The notes: generated from the letters alone by a model not told the origin. A stretch of DNA of 64,000 bases from Bacillota bacterium (GCA_023439545.1 JAEXNT010000062.1:1-64000); one strand, 5' to 3'; shown: positions 8,544 to 18,114, numbered from the stretch's first letter. Numbers and translations: made by a program.

Positions 8544-9944
8544 ATGTTAACGGTTCTTGAGATACTTATCATTGCAGCAAATATTCCGGTACTCGTATGG
8601 GCGCTGCTTCCGGCAAAAAGGGCGCCGCGGTTCCTGGACTTTATGCCATCGGCCGCGGTAGTTTTTATGATACTTCACCTTTTCATCGATAATGAAGCCG
8701 TACGGTTTCGTTTCGTACCTCTTTACATTTTCACGGCTGCCGTATTTATGATCACAATAAGGCGCATATTCAGCCATAATCCAAATCAGCCGAAACACAG
8801 GGTGCGAGCTGCATTCGGCAGGGTTGCGGGACTGGTTGCGCTGGCTTTGGCTGTGCTGATGCCCGTTGCAGTGCTGCCGTTTTATCCTCTGCCCGAACCT
8901 ACGGGCAATTTCGATGTAGGCGCCGTTGTCTGTGACCTCACCGACAAAAACCGTATTGAAGCGTTTTCTACTGAAGCTGGTAAAGAACGTGAAATAGCCG
9001 TCCAGTTCTGGTACCCGGCAGACAGGACAGGAGCAACTCCTGAATATGATATCGACGGAGCGCCTGTTTCGGCGTCACAGGGAGAATACCCCGTATTGAT
9101 CTTTTCACACGGAGCTTTCGGGATGCGCATGAGCAACGCGTCGACATACAGGGAGCTGGCAAGTCACGGCTACATTGTAGCGAGTATCGACCATACCTAC
9201 CATTCGTTCTTCACTTCCTTTGCCGACGGCAGGAAGGTACCTGTAAACATGAAGTTCATCAATGACGCGGTTGGAGCGCAGTCCGGCCAAATGCCCGCGG
9301 ACGAAGTTTACAAGGCGAGTCACGAGTGGCTTGAATTGAGGACGGCCGATATTGAATTGGTTATCAACAGCCTCGAATCGGGTGATATCGGAGATGCGGG
9401 AAAGATACTGAACGGGCATATGGAGCTGAACAAGATCGGGCTTTTCGGCCATTCGCTCGGAGGAGCGGCTTCGGCACAGGTCGGCAGGGAGAGGGAGGAA
9501 GTCTCTGCGATTATAAATATAGACGGCACCATGATAGGGGATATTACCGGGCTTGACGCTAATGGCAAAGACATTGTCACAGAGGTGAGCTATACCAAGC
9601 CGCTCATGATGATGTACGGGTCACTGTTCCTCGATAACGAGGTAAAGGAGACGTCATACCTGCCCAACATACACGCATATGAAAGCGATACGGAAGCGGC
9701 GTACTCGCTGTGTATAAAGGATTCGGGACACCTGAATTTCACAGATCTCCCGAGAATATCGCCTTTCCTTTCCGGCATGCTTGGGGTGGGCAAAATAGAT
9801 TCACAGGAGTGCCTGAAAATCATGAACGCCTATACGCTGGCGTTCTTCGACCAGTACATAAAAGGGCAGCCCTCGTCATTGCTGGAAGGTGAAAATGTAT
9901 ATCCGGAGGCCATTTTCGACAAGAGGATCCCCGCAGGTGAATAA
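8544..9944 (+). CDS. Membrane-anchored alpha/beta hydrolase, PAF-acetylhydrolase-like
   Basis: A 466-aa protein: four hydrophobic helices in the first 115 residues, then an alpha/beta-hydrolase domain. PVLIFSHG forms the oxyanion strand, LFGHSLGGAAS holds the nucleophilic Ser, and DSGHLNFTDL near the C terminus supplies the likely catalytic His. This layout matches the platelet-activating-factor acetylhydrolase-like esterases, which cleave short acyl or oxidised chains from phospholipids. GGGAGGG 8 nt upstream supports the ATG at 8544; a longer frame from 8448 runs through the upstream control region. The substrate is not known. Confidence 0.82.
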   Translation: MLTVLEILIIAANIPVLVWALLPAKRAPRFLDFMPSAAVVFMILHLFIDNEAVRFRFVPLYIFTAAVFMITIRRIFSHNPNQPKHRVRAAFGRVAGLVALALAVLMPVAVLPFYPLPEPTGNFDVGAVVCDLTDKNRIEAFSTEAGKEREIAVQFWYPADRTGATPEYDIDGAPVSASQGEYPVLIFSHGAFGMRMSNASTYRELASHGYIVASIDHTYHSFFTSFADGRKVPVNMKFINDAVGAQSGQMPADEVYKASHEWLELRTADIELVINSLESGDIGDAGKILNGHMELNKIGLFGHSLGGAASAQVGREREEVSAIINIDGTMIGDITGLDANGKDIVTEVSYTKPLMMMYGSLFLDNEVKETSYLPNIHAYESDTEAAYSLCIKDSGHLNFTDLPRISPFLSGMLGVGKIDSQECLKIMNAYTLAFFDQYIKGQPSSLLEGENVYPEAIFDKRIPAGE

Positions 9945-9953
9945 GGCGCGTGA

Positions 9954-11354
9954 TCAGTTTCCGGGCAAAGGTTTTATCTCGTTTTTGTAGTAATACCCCA
10001 GGAAGAAGACGGTCAGGGCCAGTGAAACCGTTTCCGCCATCGGAAAGGCCCACCAGATCGCATCGAGCCCGCCAAGCGTGGACATCAGGTATGCCAGCGG
10101 GAGCAGAGCGACCAGCTGCCTGGCCGTCGATATGAACATACTCGGCAAGCCCCTTCCGAGCGCTTGGAATACTGAGCCCGAGACGATACAAAAACCGGCG
10201 AATACAAAACTCAGACTGATTATCCTTAACGCGGGAATGCCTATGCTTATCATCTCAGGCGATGCATTGAAAAGGGAAAGCAGCTGCATGGGAAAGATCT
10301 GAAATACCGCAACGCCGACTGCCATGATGGATATCGAATATATCACGCTCAGCCTGATTGTCTTGACGATCCTGTGCCTGCTGCGCGCGCCGTAGTTGTA
10401 GGAGATAATCGGGATCATTCCGTTGTTCAGGCCGAAGATCGGCATGAACAAAAAGCCCTGAAGCCTGAAATACACTCCGAACACTGCAGCTGCCGTCGAA
10501 GTGAAGGAAAGCAGTATTTTATTCAGACCGAACGTCATTACTGAGGAGATCGCTATCATGATTGCGGTTGGGATACCTATGCTCAGTATCTTCCCGATAA
10601 TTTCCGCGTCTGGGCGGACGCCCCTGAATTTAAGAGTTATTTCCCTGTTGACCTTAATGTTGAAAATAATGGCGAGCGTCATAGCCGCAATCTGGCCGAT
10701 CACTGTTGCAATTGCAGCGCCGGTCACTTCAAGCCTCGGAAAGCCTAAGAGCCCGAATATCATGATAGGGTCGAGGATTATATTAACGATGGCGCCGGCA
10801 GTCTGTGTAATCATTGTATAAAAGGTCTTACCCGTGGACTGCAGCAGCCTTTCAAAGGTTATCTGGCCGAAAGCTCCGAAGGATAACATGCTGCATATGC
10901 TCAGATAATCGCAGCCATAGGCGATGATCTCTGTGTTATTAGTTTGTGCGTTGAAGAATATCCGAACGAAGAACAGGCCGAACAGGGCAAAAACGACAGC
11001 GCTCACAAGCGCTAGAAAGATGCCGTTGTATGCCGTTTTATCAACTCTTTCGGGATTCTTTTCTCCGAGACTCCTGGACAATGTCGCATTAATACCGACG
11101 GCTGTACCTATGCCGACGGCTATCATCAGGTTTTGCACCGGAAATGCCAGCGATACCGCTGTGAGGGCATTTTCGCCCAGTCGGGATACAAAGATGCTGT
11201 CCACTATATTGTAGAGCGCCTGGACGAACATCGATATCATCATTGGGATCGACATCGTGATAAGCAGTCTGCTAATGGGCATCACACCCATCTTGTTTTC
11301 GGTTATCACTGGATTGGGTTCACTTGCCGCTGCTGCGGTCTCTGACATTGCCAT
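9954..11354 (-). CDS. MATE-family multidrug/cation antiporter
   Basis: A 466-aa inner-membrane antiporter with twelve hydrophobic segments in two homologous halves. The N-terminal half has PMMISMFVQALYNIVDSIFV and GIGTAVGINA, typical of the MATE/NorM-DinF superfamily, which exports drugs or metabolites using Na+ or H+ gradients. It ends 9 nt from the convergent hydrolase gene. It lies 90 bp downstream of the TetR/FAD-oxidoreductase pair on the same strand and could be co-transcribed with them. The substrate cannot be assigned. Confidence 0.9.
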   Translation of the reverse strand: MAMSETAAAASEPNPVITENKMGVMPISRLLITMSIPMMISMFVQALYNIVDSIFVSRLGENALTAVSLAFPVQNLMIAVGIGTAVGINATLSRSLGEKNPERVDKTAYNGIFLALVSAVVFALFGLFFVRIFFNAQTNNTEIIAYGCDYLSICSMLSFGAFGQITFERLLQSTGKTFYTMITQTAGAIVNIILDPIMIFGLLGFPRLEVTGAAIATVIGQIAAMTLAIIFNIKVNREITLKFRGVRPDAEIIGKILSIGIPTAIMIAISSVMTFGLNKILLSFTSTAAAVFGVYFRLQGFLFMPIFGLNNGMIPIISYNYGARSRHRIVKTIRLSVIYSISIMAVGVAVFQIFPMQLLSLFNASPEMISIGIPALRIISLSFVFAGFCIVSGSVFQALGRGLPSMFISTARQLVALLPLAYLMSTLGGLDAIWWAFPMAETVSLALTVFFLGYYYKNEIKPLPGN

Positions 11355-11444
11355 ACTTTTAGTAACCCTTTCTTGCCGGAGCCGGCATGGTTTTGGTACC
11401 TAAGCTGTGCCGGAGAGCTGATTACTATTATATAGCAATATTAT

Positions 11445-12947
11445 TTATTTGCAAACCTGGAAAACCTTATCGAAATCCCTGCAAAGATACTGGACTGCAT
11501 TTCTTCCGGTGCATGCGGCAACCGGCAGACCGCCGGGCGTTATCATCCTCTGACCGGCAAAGTACAGGCGGTCTATACTTTTGGGCTTCAATGGGTACTG
11601 GGCTGTCTTGTCGCCTTTTCCGGTCATGGTCATCCATGAGCCGTGATAAGTCCCGCAGTAGCGTTCATAGGTAAGAGGAGTCGCAACATCGACGACCTTT
11701 ATTTTATCCCTGATATGAGGTACCTTTTGTGATATCCTGTCTATGACGGCGTCCGCGATGCGCTGCTTTTCCTTGTCGTACTCGCCGCGGGACTTGAGCT
11801 CTCTCCAGTAATCGTACGTATCTCCCAAAAGTGTTGTCGTCAACGCGGAGCAGCCTTTCGGCGCATAACCCTCGTACGCGGCATAATTATGAATGCCCAG
11901 TAAGGCGACCCTGCCTCCCGCGTACTCGATAGGCTCTTCAAGATCGAATACAAGGCTATCGGGAAGATCGGAAAGATCCTCCCCGACGCCGAGACTTATA
12001 AACGTACAGGCAGTGAGCTTTGTATTGCGGCGCAGCTTTTCCATCCAGGGCTCATGCAGCGGCTCGTCGAACAGACCGTCTATTGCGCCCAGTGTATCGG
12101 CCGTTACTATTACGGCGTCCGCGGGTATTTTCCCACCGTTGGCTACCACTCCGACCGCCCTGGAATTTTCCACATCCACTCTTTCCACGCGTGTCCCGTA
12201 AATAATCCTGCCGCCAAGCTCTTCATAACGCTTGGCCATCCTGAGCGCCATAGAAAGCGAGCCGCTTTTGGGATAACCGCCGTCTCCCGACGCAAAGCAT
12301 GCCAGCGTGAAGAAAAGAGTGGACGCTGAATATTCGTCGCCTATCATACCTGAAAGCATTGCTCTTATCGCAGGATGTTTGAAACGGTTGCAGTATTCCC
12401 CGATGGACAGTTTATTGAACTTCGAGATCGCCGGCAATACTGGCAGCATGTCAATGAGCGGCTTTAACGGCATGCTGCTCTTTTCCTTCACGCGTACGCC
12501 TTTGATATCCGTTATGGGCATTTTAAGTTTGCTGAAGCTTTTTACTTCCCTGCAGAGGGAAACTATTTCCCCGGTATCCTCCGGAGAGACTGAAATCAGG
12601 TGTTCCTTCAGCTTATCGGCATTTCGGTAAAGGTGTACCTTTATCCCCTTATCGTCATATGTGAAGTAAGGATCACGGTAGCTGACAGGGATTGAATCGT
12701 CCAGGGCGCCGACATCGCGCCAGATTCTATTAAGGGGAATATCTCTGTTCGAGCCTGTAAGCCAGTGCATTCCGCCCTCGAATAGGAAGCCGTCCCGTCT
12801 CCAGCTCGTACTGTTGCCTCCCGGAATGCTGTGCATTTCAAGAATAGTCGTATCGAAACCGCTCTGCTGTGCGTATATTCCGGCAGTAAGGCCGGCGATT
12901 CCCGCGCCGATTATGGTTACCTTATTTTTTTCGGATTTATTCATCAT
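11445..12947 (-). CDS. CrtI/phytoene-desaturase-like FAD oxidoreductase
   Basis: A 500-aa flavoprotein. The N-terminal dinucleotide-binding motif VTIIGAGIAGLTAGIYA and the following GGNSTSW / FEGGMHWL segment are typical of the CrtI / carotene isomerase / retinol saturase group; a C-terminal FAGQRMITPGGLPVAACTGR closes the FAD site. The group desaturates, saturates or isomerises polyene or lipid chains. No other carotenoid gene is nearby, so the substrate is open. The double ATG at 12947 follows GGAGG by 8 nt and sits next to the stop of the upstream TetR gene, so the two form one operon, probably under TetR control. Confidence 0.83.
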   Translation of the reverse strand: MMNKSEKNKVTIIGAGIAGLTAGIYAQQSGFDTTILEMHSIPGGNSTSWRRDGFLFEGGMHWLTGSNRDIPLNRIWRDVGALDDSIPVSYRDPYFTYDDKGIKVHLYRNADKLKEHLISVSPEDTGEIVSLCREVKSFSKLKMPITDIKGVRVKEKSSMPLKPLIDMLPVLPAISKFNKLSIGEYCNRFKHPAIRAMLSGMIGDEYSASTLFFTLACFASGDGGYPKSGSLSMALRMAKRYEELGGRIIYGTRVERVDVENSRAVGVVANGGKIPADAVIVTADTLGAIDGLFDEPLHEPWMEKLRRNTKLTACTFISLGVGEDLSDLPDSLVFDLEEPIEYAGGRVALLGIHNYAAYEGYAPKGCSALTTTLLGDTYDYWRELKSRGEYDKEKQRIADAVIDRISQKVPHIRDKIKVVDVATPLTYERYCGTYHGSWMTMTGKGDKTAQYPLKPKSIDRLYFAGQRMITPGGLPVAACTGRNAVQYLCRDFDKVFQVCK

Positions 12948-12948
12948 T

Positions 12949-13539
12949 TTATTTTCCTCCAGCATCCTTTCTTCTCAGGATATCCACGATCCACTCGCTT
13001 TCAGGGCAGGGCCAGTCGGGACGCATCGCTATCTCCTCCGCGATCCCCTGTATCGCCGTCCAATATGCCAAAGCAAGTGCGCGGGGATCTCCGTCCCGGA
13101 TGGTTTTGTTCTTTTGCCCCGCTTCGATTAGCGGGATGGACTCCTCAATGCTGCCTATCTGCGACACTTTTCTCCTGACGGGCTCGGGAGTCGCTTCGCT
13201 GTATAGCGCCTGGCCCATAAGAACGAAAATCTTTGCCACGAACGGATCGCTTTTTATAAACTCGAATATCTGCCTGGCCGCATTTTGAAAAAAGGACAGA
13301 GGCTCGCCCTGAGACTGCTCCATTATGTATTTGGGTCCGGTCGCACCGTATGTGACAAGTTCCTCATACAATTTCTCTTTTGACTCGAAATAGTGGAACA
13401 ACAGCCCAACGCTCATATTTGCCTTTTCGGCAATATCGCTTATCTTTGTCGCCGCGTAGCCCCTGTGTATGAATAGGTCAAGTCCGGCCGACAGTATCTG
13501 CTGCTTCCGTTTTTCTTTCTGTTCCATCCGCTTGTTCAT
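12949..13539 (-). CDS. TetR-family transcriptional regulator
   Basis: A 196-aa one-component regulator. Residues about 12-58 form the TetR helix-turn-helix (ILSAGLDLFIHRGYAATKIS, then ADIAEKANMSVGLLFHYFESKEKL-like sequence). The C-terminal ligand-binding domain is diverged as usual. It is the first gene of an operon with the CrtI-like oxidoreductase, and possibly the MATE pump, suggesting a lipophilic or toxic ligand that both genes handle (inference). Both MNKR at 13539 and a methionine four codons later are possible starts; neither has a strong ribosome binding site. Confidence 0.88.
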   Translation of the reverse strand: MNKRMEQKEKRKQQILSAGLDLFIHRGYAATKISDIAEKANMSVGLLFHYFESKEKLYEELVTYGATGPKYIMEQSQGEPLSFFQNAARQIFEFIKSDPFVAKIFVLMGQALYSEATPEPVRRKVSQIGSIEESIPLIEAGQKNKTIRDGDPRALALAYWTAIQGIAEEIAMRPDWPCPESEWIVDILRRKDAGGK

Positions 13540-13619
13540 TTTATTGAATCTCTATTCATTGAATTTTAATTCAATTATATTTACATTTCAAATTTTTGTC
13601 AATAGAATATTAGAAGTAA

Positions 13620-14879
13620 TTAATAGCGCTTGGATAATAAGGTCGGTAATTTTGAAAATATAGCCGGGATCAGCGATTTGATTGTGGGCACAGCCGGGAT
13701 TAGGGCGAGGAATACCGCATAACAGCCGATAAGAATACCGGCAGTAAGCCAGATGCCTGAAAAATGAAGGCGGTACACCAGAAGGCTGCTAAACAATGAG
13801 GCACACAGACCGCCGAGTTGTGACACAAGGGAGTTCAACGAAAGCATGCTTGCACGCATTTCGTTAGGGGTGTACTTGTTGATCAGGGAGCTCTCCGGCA
13901 CGTTACCGGTTCCGAGCAGCAGGTAGATCCCTGCGTAAAGGCCGATAAAACCTGCCGCCCCGTTAACTGCTGCAAAAACGAGTAGAATTGCGGCCATTAT
14001 GACACGGGAGACGGTGAAGGTGTTCCACCAGCTGATTTTGAACCTGCTTAACAGTTTATGGGCGATGTAATTTCCTGCAGTAGCCGAAAAGAATCCGATA
14101 AAGGTAATGACGCCAAGCAGCCACGTGTTACCCTCAGTATGCGGAATCGACGTAAAAGCCGGCTGCCAGTAGGTTTCAAGAGTGAACAGAAAAAAGCCCG
14201 TAAGGAATACGCCGGGCAATATGAAGCCCAGTTCACGGCGCCCGGTAATAAGCCGCCTGCCTTGTCCGAGCATGGCTGTCAATGAAGTAACCGGAACTGT
14301 TTCTTCTGCTTCGGGCCGCCTGGGAGGTTCTACTATGAAAAGAAGGGAAAGCAGAGTCACTATCGCTGTCAGGATCAGACGTATGATTATTATGCTGCCG
14401 TAGGTTCCGAAGGCGCTTGCCGCAAGACCGCCTGTTATACTGCCTGCGGCCAGTCCGGCGCCCTCCAGGACGGCCAGGCGCGAGGTGACTTTTGGCAGAC
14501 AGTCCCCGCCGCCTTTATCAATGGCCTGGTCGATTAGTATTGCATCCAGGCTGCCGGAAGAAAAGGCACGACCAAAGCCTAAAAATAATATGGCGGAAAC
14601 AAGCCCTATAAGGCTATTTGAAACCAGCAGCAGCGTGAACGATAGCAGCTGAAATCCGCAGGATATCAAAAATACCGCCTTGCGGCCGAACATATCGGCA
14701 AGTATTCCGCTGGGCAGTTCAAGAAGGAGTACTGTCAGGGAGTAAACAGCCATGAGCAGCGGCAGCGTTTGCAGATTTGCACCCCTTTCGAGCAGGACCA
14801 GTGTCAGTACGGGCAGTATAATACCCGTAGACAGGTTATTTGCGGTAAATATGATCTGAAGCATTTTATTCATTAGCAA
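13620..14879 (-). CDS. Major facilitator superfamily transporter
   Basis: A 419-aa MFS permease with twelve hydrophobic segments and a central hydrophilic loop near residue 190. The motif GILADMFGRKAVFLI (loop 2-3, about residues 57-71) is the MFS signature A. It is the second gene of a pair: its start overlaps the 3' end of the winged-helix regulator by 14 bp, showing translational coupling. Substrate unknown; drug or metabolite efflux is most common for this subgroup with a local ArsR-like regulator. Confidence 0.85.
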   Translation of the reverse strand: MLMNKMLQIIFTANNLSTGIILPVLTLVLLERGANLQTLPLLMAVYSLTVLLLELPSGILADMFGRKAVFLISCGFQLLSFTLLLVSNSLIGLVSAILFLGFGRAFSSGSLDAILIDQAIDKGGGDCLPKVTSRLAVLEGAGLAAGSITGGLAASAFGTYGSIIIIRLILTAIVTLLSLLFIVEPPRRPEAEETVPVTSLTAMLGQGRRLITGRRELGFILPGVFLTGFFLFTLETYWQPAFTSIPHTEGNTWLLGVITFIGFFSATAGNYIAHKLLSRFKISWWNTFTVSRVIMAAILLVFAAVNGAAGFIGLYAGIYLLLGTGNVPESSLINKYTPNEMRASMLSLNSLVSQLGGLCASLFSSLLVYRLHFSGIWLTAGILIGCYAVFLALIPAVPTIKSLIPAIFSKLPTLLSKRY

Positions 14880-15444
14880 GCCCTTCCTCGGCGTTATAAA
14901 ATATTATCGCATATTCCCAGGGATGGCGGCCTGCCCCTGGTTTTGCGTGCTTCTCTATAAAACTGTCCATAAGCCTGATAAGCTCTTGCGACTCGTTATC
15001 GTCGAGGTAGGCCACTCCGGAAAGAATATCGCCCCATTTCTTCAACCTGTCGGGATCTCTGTCGCCGGATACTTCGATCCTCTTTGTCATCCGCCTGCAG
15101 AAGCCGTCATAGACCTGTGCGATGGAATCCTGCACAAGAGCGTCCTTTTGCCTGACGAGAGCGTCATCTCGGCTGAGGCCTATCTGGACCGTCACCTGAG
15201 CCGGCCTGTAGAAGCTGGCCGTTATCCCGTTGATCGATTCGGTATGATCCGGCTCGATCAAACCCAGCGACATCAGCTTTTTAATATGGTGCTGCGCAGA
15301 GGAGGCGGATATTTGCAGCTTGTCGGCAAGCATCTTCGGAGTCATCGGCACACCGGATATACTCAATTGACGCAGCAACTGCTGGCGTATATGACTCATG
15401 TAGATATTCAGTTCTTCCTTTGTCTTGAGCTCTATTTTTTTCAT
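14866..15444 (-). CDS. ArsR-like winged-helix transcriptional regulator
   Basis: A 192-aa regulator. The N terminus (residues 15-75) forms a winged helix-turn-helix with RQQLLRQLSI, ADKLQISASSAQHHIKKLMSLGLIE and a wing; the remaining 120 residues are a probable helical effector or dimer domain with no family that I recognise. It precedes and overlaps the MFS gene. Its promoter (TTGACA, 18 nt, TATAAT) is embraced by an 8-bp inverted repeat, suggesting autoregulation. Confidence 0.82.
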   Translation of the reverse strand: MKKIELKTKEELNIYMSHIRQQLLRQLSISGVPMTPKMLADKLQISASSAQHHIKKLMSLGLIEPDHTESINGITASFYRPAQVTVQIGLSRDDALVRQKDALVQDSIAQVYDGFCRRMTKRIEVSGDRDPDRLKKWGDILSGVAYLDDNESQELIRLMDSFIEKHAKPGAGRHPWEYAIIFYNAEEGLANE

Positions 15445-15465
15445 ATTATAAATCTCCTTACCTCG

Positions 15466-15503
15466 TTACACATATTATAACGTTACATGATGTGTAATGT
15501 CAA
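15466..15503 (-). promoter_or_regulatory. Promoter and operator of the winged-helix/MFS operon
   Basis: On the minus strand, TTGACA (15498-15503) and TATAAT (15474-15479) are 18 nt apart. The inverted repeat TTACACAT (15466-15473) / ATGTGTAA (15490-15497) flanks the -10 and touches the -35, a typical position for a repressor dimer. Confidence 0.65.
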
Positions 15504-15560
15504 TCGTTTTCTGTCGGACAACTGAAAGGAAACGCTTTTGTTTCATAAAGATTAAATTAA

Positions 15561-15569
15561 TGGTATAAT
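15561..15569 (+). promoter_or_regulatory. Extended -10 promoter
   Basis: TGGTATAAT is a perfect extended -10 (TG-N-TATAAT) 33 nt upstream of the Gfo/Idh/MocA start. No clear -35 is visible, which such promoters do not need. Confidence 0.5.
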
Positions 15570-15601
15570 GTGGGTTATATCAGTTATGGGGGGACATGCT
15601 A

Positions 15602-16633
15602 ATGATAGCGCATACGCCGATTAAGGCCGGTATCGTGGGCTGCGGAGAGCATTCGCACATTCATGCGCAGGCAGCCGGTAAGGTAGAGGGCTTTCAAATT
15701 GTCTCGTGCTGCGATGTGGCGGAGGACAGGGCGCGCAACTGGGCTGACAAGTACGGCTGCGGCAGTTATTACACTGATATTTGCGGCATGCTTTGCAATG
15801 AAAAGCTTGACGCCGTTATACTTTGCACCTGGCCGGGACAGCATTTGGAACAGATAGAAAAGTGCCTGTCTGCGGGCATCAGTAATATATTGTGTGAAAA
15901 ATCGCTTGCGGTGTCGGGAGCCGAAGCGCTTGAGATAAAGAGGCTGGCTGAACAAGCGGGCGCTTTTATCATGGAGGGGTGCAAGAACAGACATCACCCT
16001 GCCATCCGAAGAATGGAGCAGCTTTTAGCCTCCGGAGAAAACGGTGCGATCGACAGCATCAGGGCTACATTTGACAATTTTGAACCCGAAAATGAAGAGC
16101 TTCCGGAGAATCTCCGCAACTGGCGCGAACGAAAGGAATGCGGAGGAGGCGTAGCTTACGACTGGGTAAGCTACCTTGTCAACGCCTGTAACCATTTCAG
16201 CGGAGGAAAGCCTGTACGTGTCTATGCGACGGGCGATACCGGCAGTTTGTCAGGAGTGATCAACCGGATACACGGTATGATTGAATATGACAACGGAATC
16301 GTGGGATACGTCGAAAGCAGCAAGAAGTCAAGCTTCAGCGAGGAGCTTCAGATAACCTGTGAAAAGGGGACGCTCCGGCTGCCGGTAGCCTGGGGCATTT
16401 ACGGTGATGTGAAGATCACAAGGCAGCACCGGAAGGAGCCATGGGACTATATTCTTACCGATACGTATGAAGTAGAACATGTCGATGAATTCTATCTGCA
16501 GCTGAAAAACTTCGCGGAGGTTATCCGGGGTATCGCCGAACCGGTTATTCCGCTTTCCCAATCGGTCCTCAACGTTCAGACGATCGACGCTCTCGTTGAA
16601 AGTCTTATGGAGAAAAGAATAGTGACCCTATAA
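15602..16633 (+). CDS. Gfo/Idh/MocA-family NAD(P)-dependent oxidoreductase
   Basis: A 343-aa dehydrogenase of the glucose-fructose oxidoreductase / inositol dehydrogenase family. The Rossmann motif is KAGIVGCGEHSHIHA at the N terminus; LCEKSLAVS carries the family EKP-like catalytic Lys (with Ser replacing Pro), and a C-terminal alpha/beta domain follows. Sugar or cyclitol derivatives are the usual substrates; none is suggested by neighbours, because the gene is alone between a divergent regulator and a terminator. The ATG at 15602 is preferred over 15596, since GGGGGG is 8 nt upstream of the former and only 2 nt from the latter. Confidence 0.82.
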   Translation: MIAHTPIKAGIVGCGEHSHIHAQAAGKVEGFQIVSCCDVAEDRARNWADKYGCGSYYTDICGMLCNEKLDAVILCTWPGQHLEQIEKCLSAGISNILCEKSLAVSGAEALEIKRLAEQAGAFIMEGCKNRHHPAIRRMEQLLASGENGAIDSIRATFDNFEPENEELPENLRNWRERKECGGGVAYDWVSYLVNACNHFSGGKPVRVYATGDTGSLSGVINRIHGMIEYDNGIVGYVESSKKSSFSEELQITCEKGTLRLPVAWGIYGDVKITRQHRKEPWDYILTDTYEVEHVDEFYLQLKNFAEVIRGIAEPVIPLSQSVLNVQTIDALVESLMEKRIVTL

Positions 16634-16639
16634 TTAATA

Positions 16640-16687
16640 CACCGAAACGCAGGGATGGTTCGCCTGGGTTTCGCCTGCGTTTCGGTG
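16640..16687. terminator. Bidirectional terminator hairpin
   Basis: A perfect 14-bp stem, CACCGAAACGCAGG (16640-16653) with CCTGCGTTTCGGTG (16674-16687), lies between the convergent dehydrogenase and metY genes. T-runs are short, so strength is uncertain. Confidence 0.75.
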
Positions 16688-16697
16688 ATGTTCGAAT

Positions 16698-17969
16698 TTA
16701 TTCTCCCAGAGCCTGGCGGATGTCGTCGATTATGTCGTCAACGTTCTCTATGCCGACGGATAACCTGATCATATCCGGTTCGATGCCTGCCGCAAGCAAC
16801 TGCTCATCGTTCATCTGGCGGTGCGTGGAGCTTGCGGGGTGCAGCACTGCCGTTCTGGCGTCCGAAACATGTACGACTATCGCGGCAAGCTTAAGACTGT
16901 CCATGAATTTGACGGCGGCAGTTCTTCCTCCCTTGATTCTGAAGGAAATGACGCCGGCACAACCCTTCGGGAGGTATTTTTCAGCCAGGGCATGGTACTT
17001 GTCGCTCTTCAGCGTAGGATAGCTCACGGAAATAACTTTATCGTTTTCAGAAAGATATTCAGCTACCTTGCGGGCATTTTCACAGTGCCGTTCCATGCGG
17101 AGGTGCAGCGTTTCAAGTCCCAGGTTCGTGAGGAACGCGTTCATCGGGCTCATGCAGTTTCCGAGGTCCCTCATGTACTGGTACCGGGCCTTCATTATAT
17201 AAGCCATGTTACCGAAGGTCTTTGTATAGGAGATGCCGTGATAGGACGGATCGGGTTCCGTCAGTACCGGGAATTTTCCGTTCGTCCAGTCAAAATTGCC
17301 CGAATCGACGACTGCTCCGCCGACGCTGACCGCGTGACCGTCCATGTATTTCGTGGTCGAATGCGTGATTATATCTGCGCCGTACTTAAAGGGATTCAAC
17401 AGTATCGGCGTTGCGAAGGTGTTGTCCACTATCAGCGGAACACCGTTCCTGTGAGCAATGCGGGCGAATTTCTCAATATCGAGTATGCTTATTTTCGGGT
17501 TGGCTATCGTCTCTCCGAAAAGCACCTTTGTATTCGGCTTGAATGCCTTCTGTATATCTTCTTCGGTAGCGTCCTGATCGATAAACGTAACGTCGAGACC
17601 CATCTTTTTGAAGGTTACGTTGAGCAGGTTGAAAGTACCCCCATAAATAGTGCTCGCCGCTACAACGTGGTCCCCGCATTCACAGATATTCATTATGGCG
17701 ATGAAGGTGGCAGCCTGGCCGGACGATGCGCACAGTGCGCCGACTCCGCCTTCCAGGGCCGAAATTTTGTCTTCCAAAGCTGTATTTGTAGGATTGCTGA
17801 TCCTCGAGTAAATATGGCCTCCGTCGGGCCTGTCGAACAACTCTGCTACATGTTCGGTGGAATCATATTTATACGTCGTGCTCTGATATATCGGCAGCAC
17901 GCGCGGATCGCCATTTTCAGGCTTGTAGCCCTCCTGCAGGCATTTGGTCTCTATTCTCCATGAATTCAT
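16698..17969 (-). CDS. metY: O-acetylhomoserine sulfhydrylase (MetY)
   Basis: A 423-aa PLP-dependent enzyme of the Cys/Met metabolism family. It condenses O-acetylhomoserine with sulfide to homocysteine, or with methanethiol directly to methionine. Evidence: N-terminal LPIYQSTTYKYDSTEH, SRISNPTNTALEDKI, VDNTFATP, and the PLP Lys in THSTTKYMDGH; the length (about 425 aa versus 380 for cystathionine enzymes) and the C-terminal RLSVGIENVDDI fit MetY. ATG at 17969 is better placed behind GGGG than the TTG before it. In this island it could capture thiols released by the nitrogenase-like enzyme 10-18 kb away (inference). Confidence 0.92.
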   Translation of the reverse strand: MNSWRIETKCLQEGYKPENGDPRVLPIYQSTTYKYDSTEHVAELFDRPDGGHIYSRISNPTNTALEDKISALEGGVGALCASSGQAATFIAIMNICECGDHVVAASTIYGGTFNLLNVTFKKMGLDVTFIDQDATEEDIQKAFKPNTKVLFGETIANPKISILDIEKFARIAHRNGVPLIVDNTFATPILLNPFKYGADIITHSTTKYMDGHAVSVGGAVVDSGNFDWTNGKFPVLTEPDPSYHGISYTKTFGNMAYIMKARYQYMRDLGNCMSPMNAFLTNLGLETLHLRMERHCENARKVAEYLSENDKVISVSYPTLKSDKYHALAEKYLPKGCAGVISFRIKGGRTAAVKFMDSLKLAAIVVHVSDARTAVLHPASSTHRQMNDEQLLAAGIEPDMIRLSVGIENVDDIIDDIRQALGE

Positions 17970-17985
17970 CAAAACACCCCTTAAC

Positions 17986-18036
17986 TACCGCATATTTCTT
18001 TTTACAAATAGTACACCAACGTATGCGGTATGGCAA
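17986..18036 (-). promoter_or_regulatory. metY promoter with inverted repeat
   Basis: On the minus strand, TTGCCA (18031-18036) and TACTAT (18008-18013) are 17 nt apart. A 9-bp inverted repeat, TACCGCATA (17986-17994) with TATGCGGTA (18022-18030), places one arm in the spacer and one in the 5' leader. This suggests a repressor, different from the CATACTA-type operators further downstream. No SAM riboswitch or T-box fold is visible. Confidence 0.55.
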
Positions 18037-18114
18037 GAACTAAATATATGCTGTTGGAAAATAGCTGTCTTATGATATTATTTACTTGTAAATATCGTTT
18101 GTGAGAGGTCTTTT

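Noticed and set aside
16821..17963. Long plus-strand frame (380 aa) over metY
   Set aside because: Antisense shadow of the clear MetY gene.
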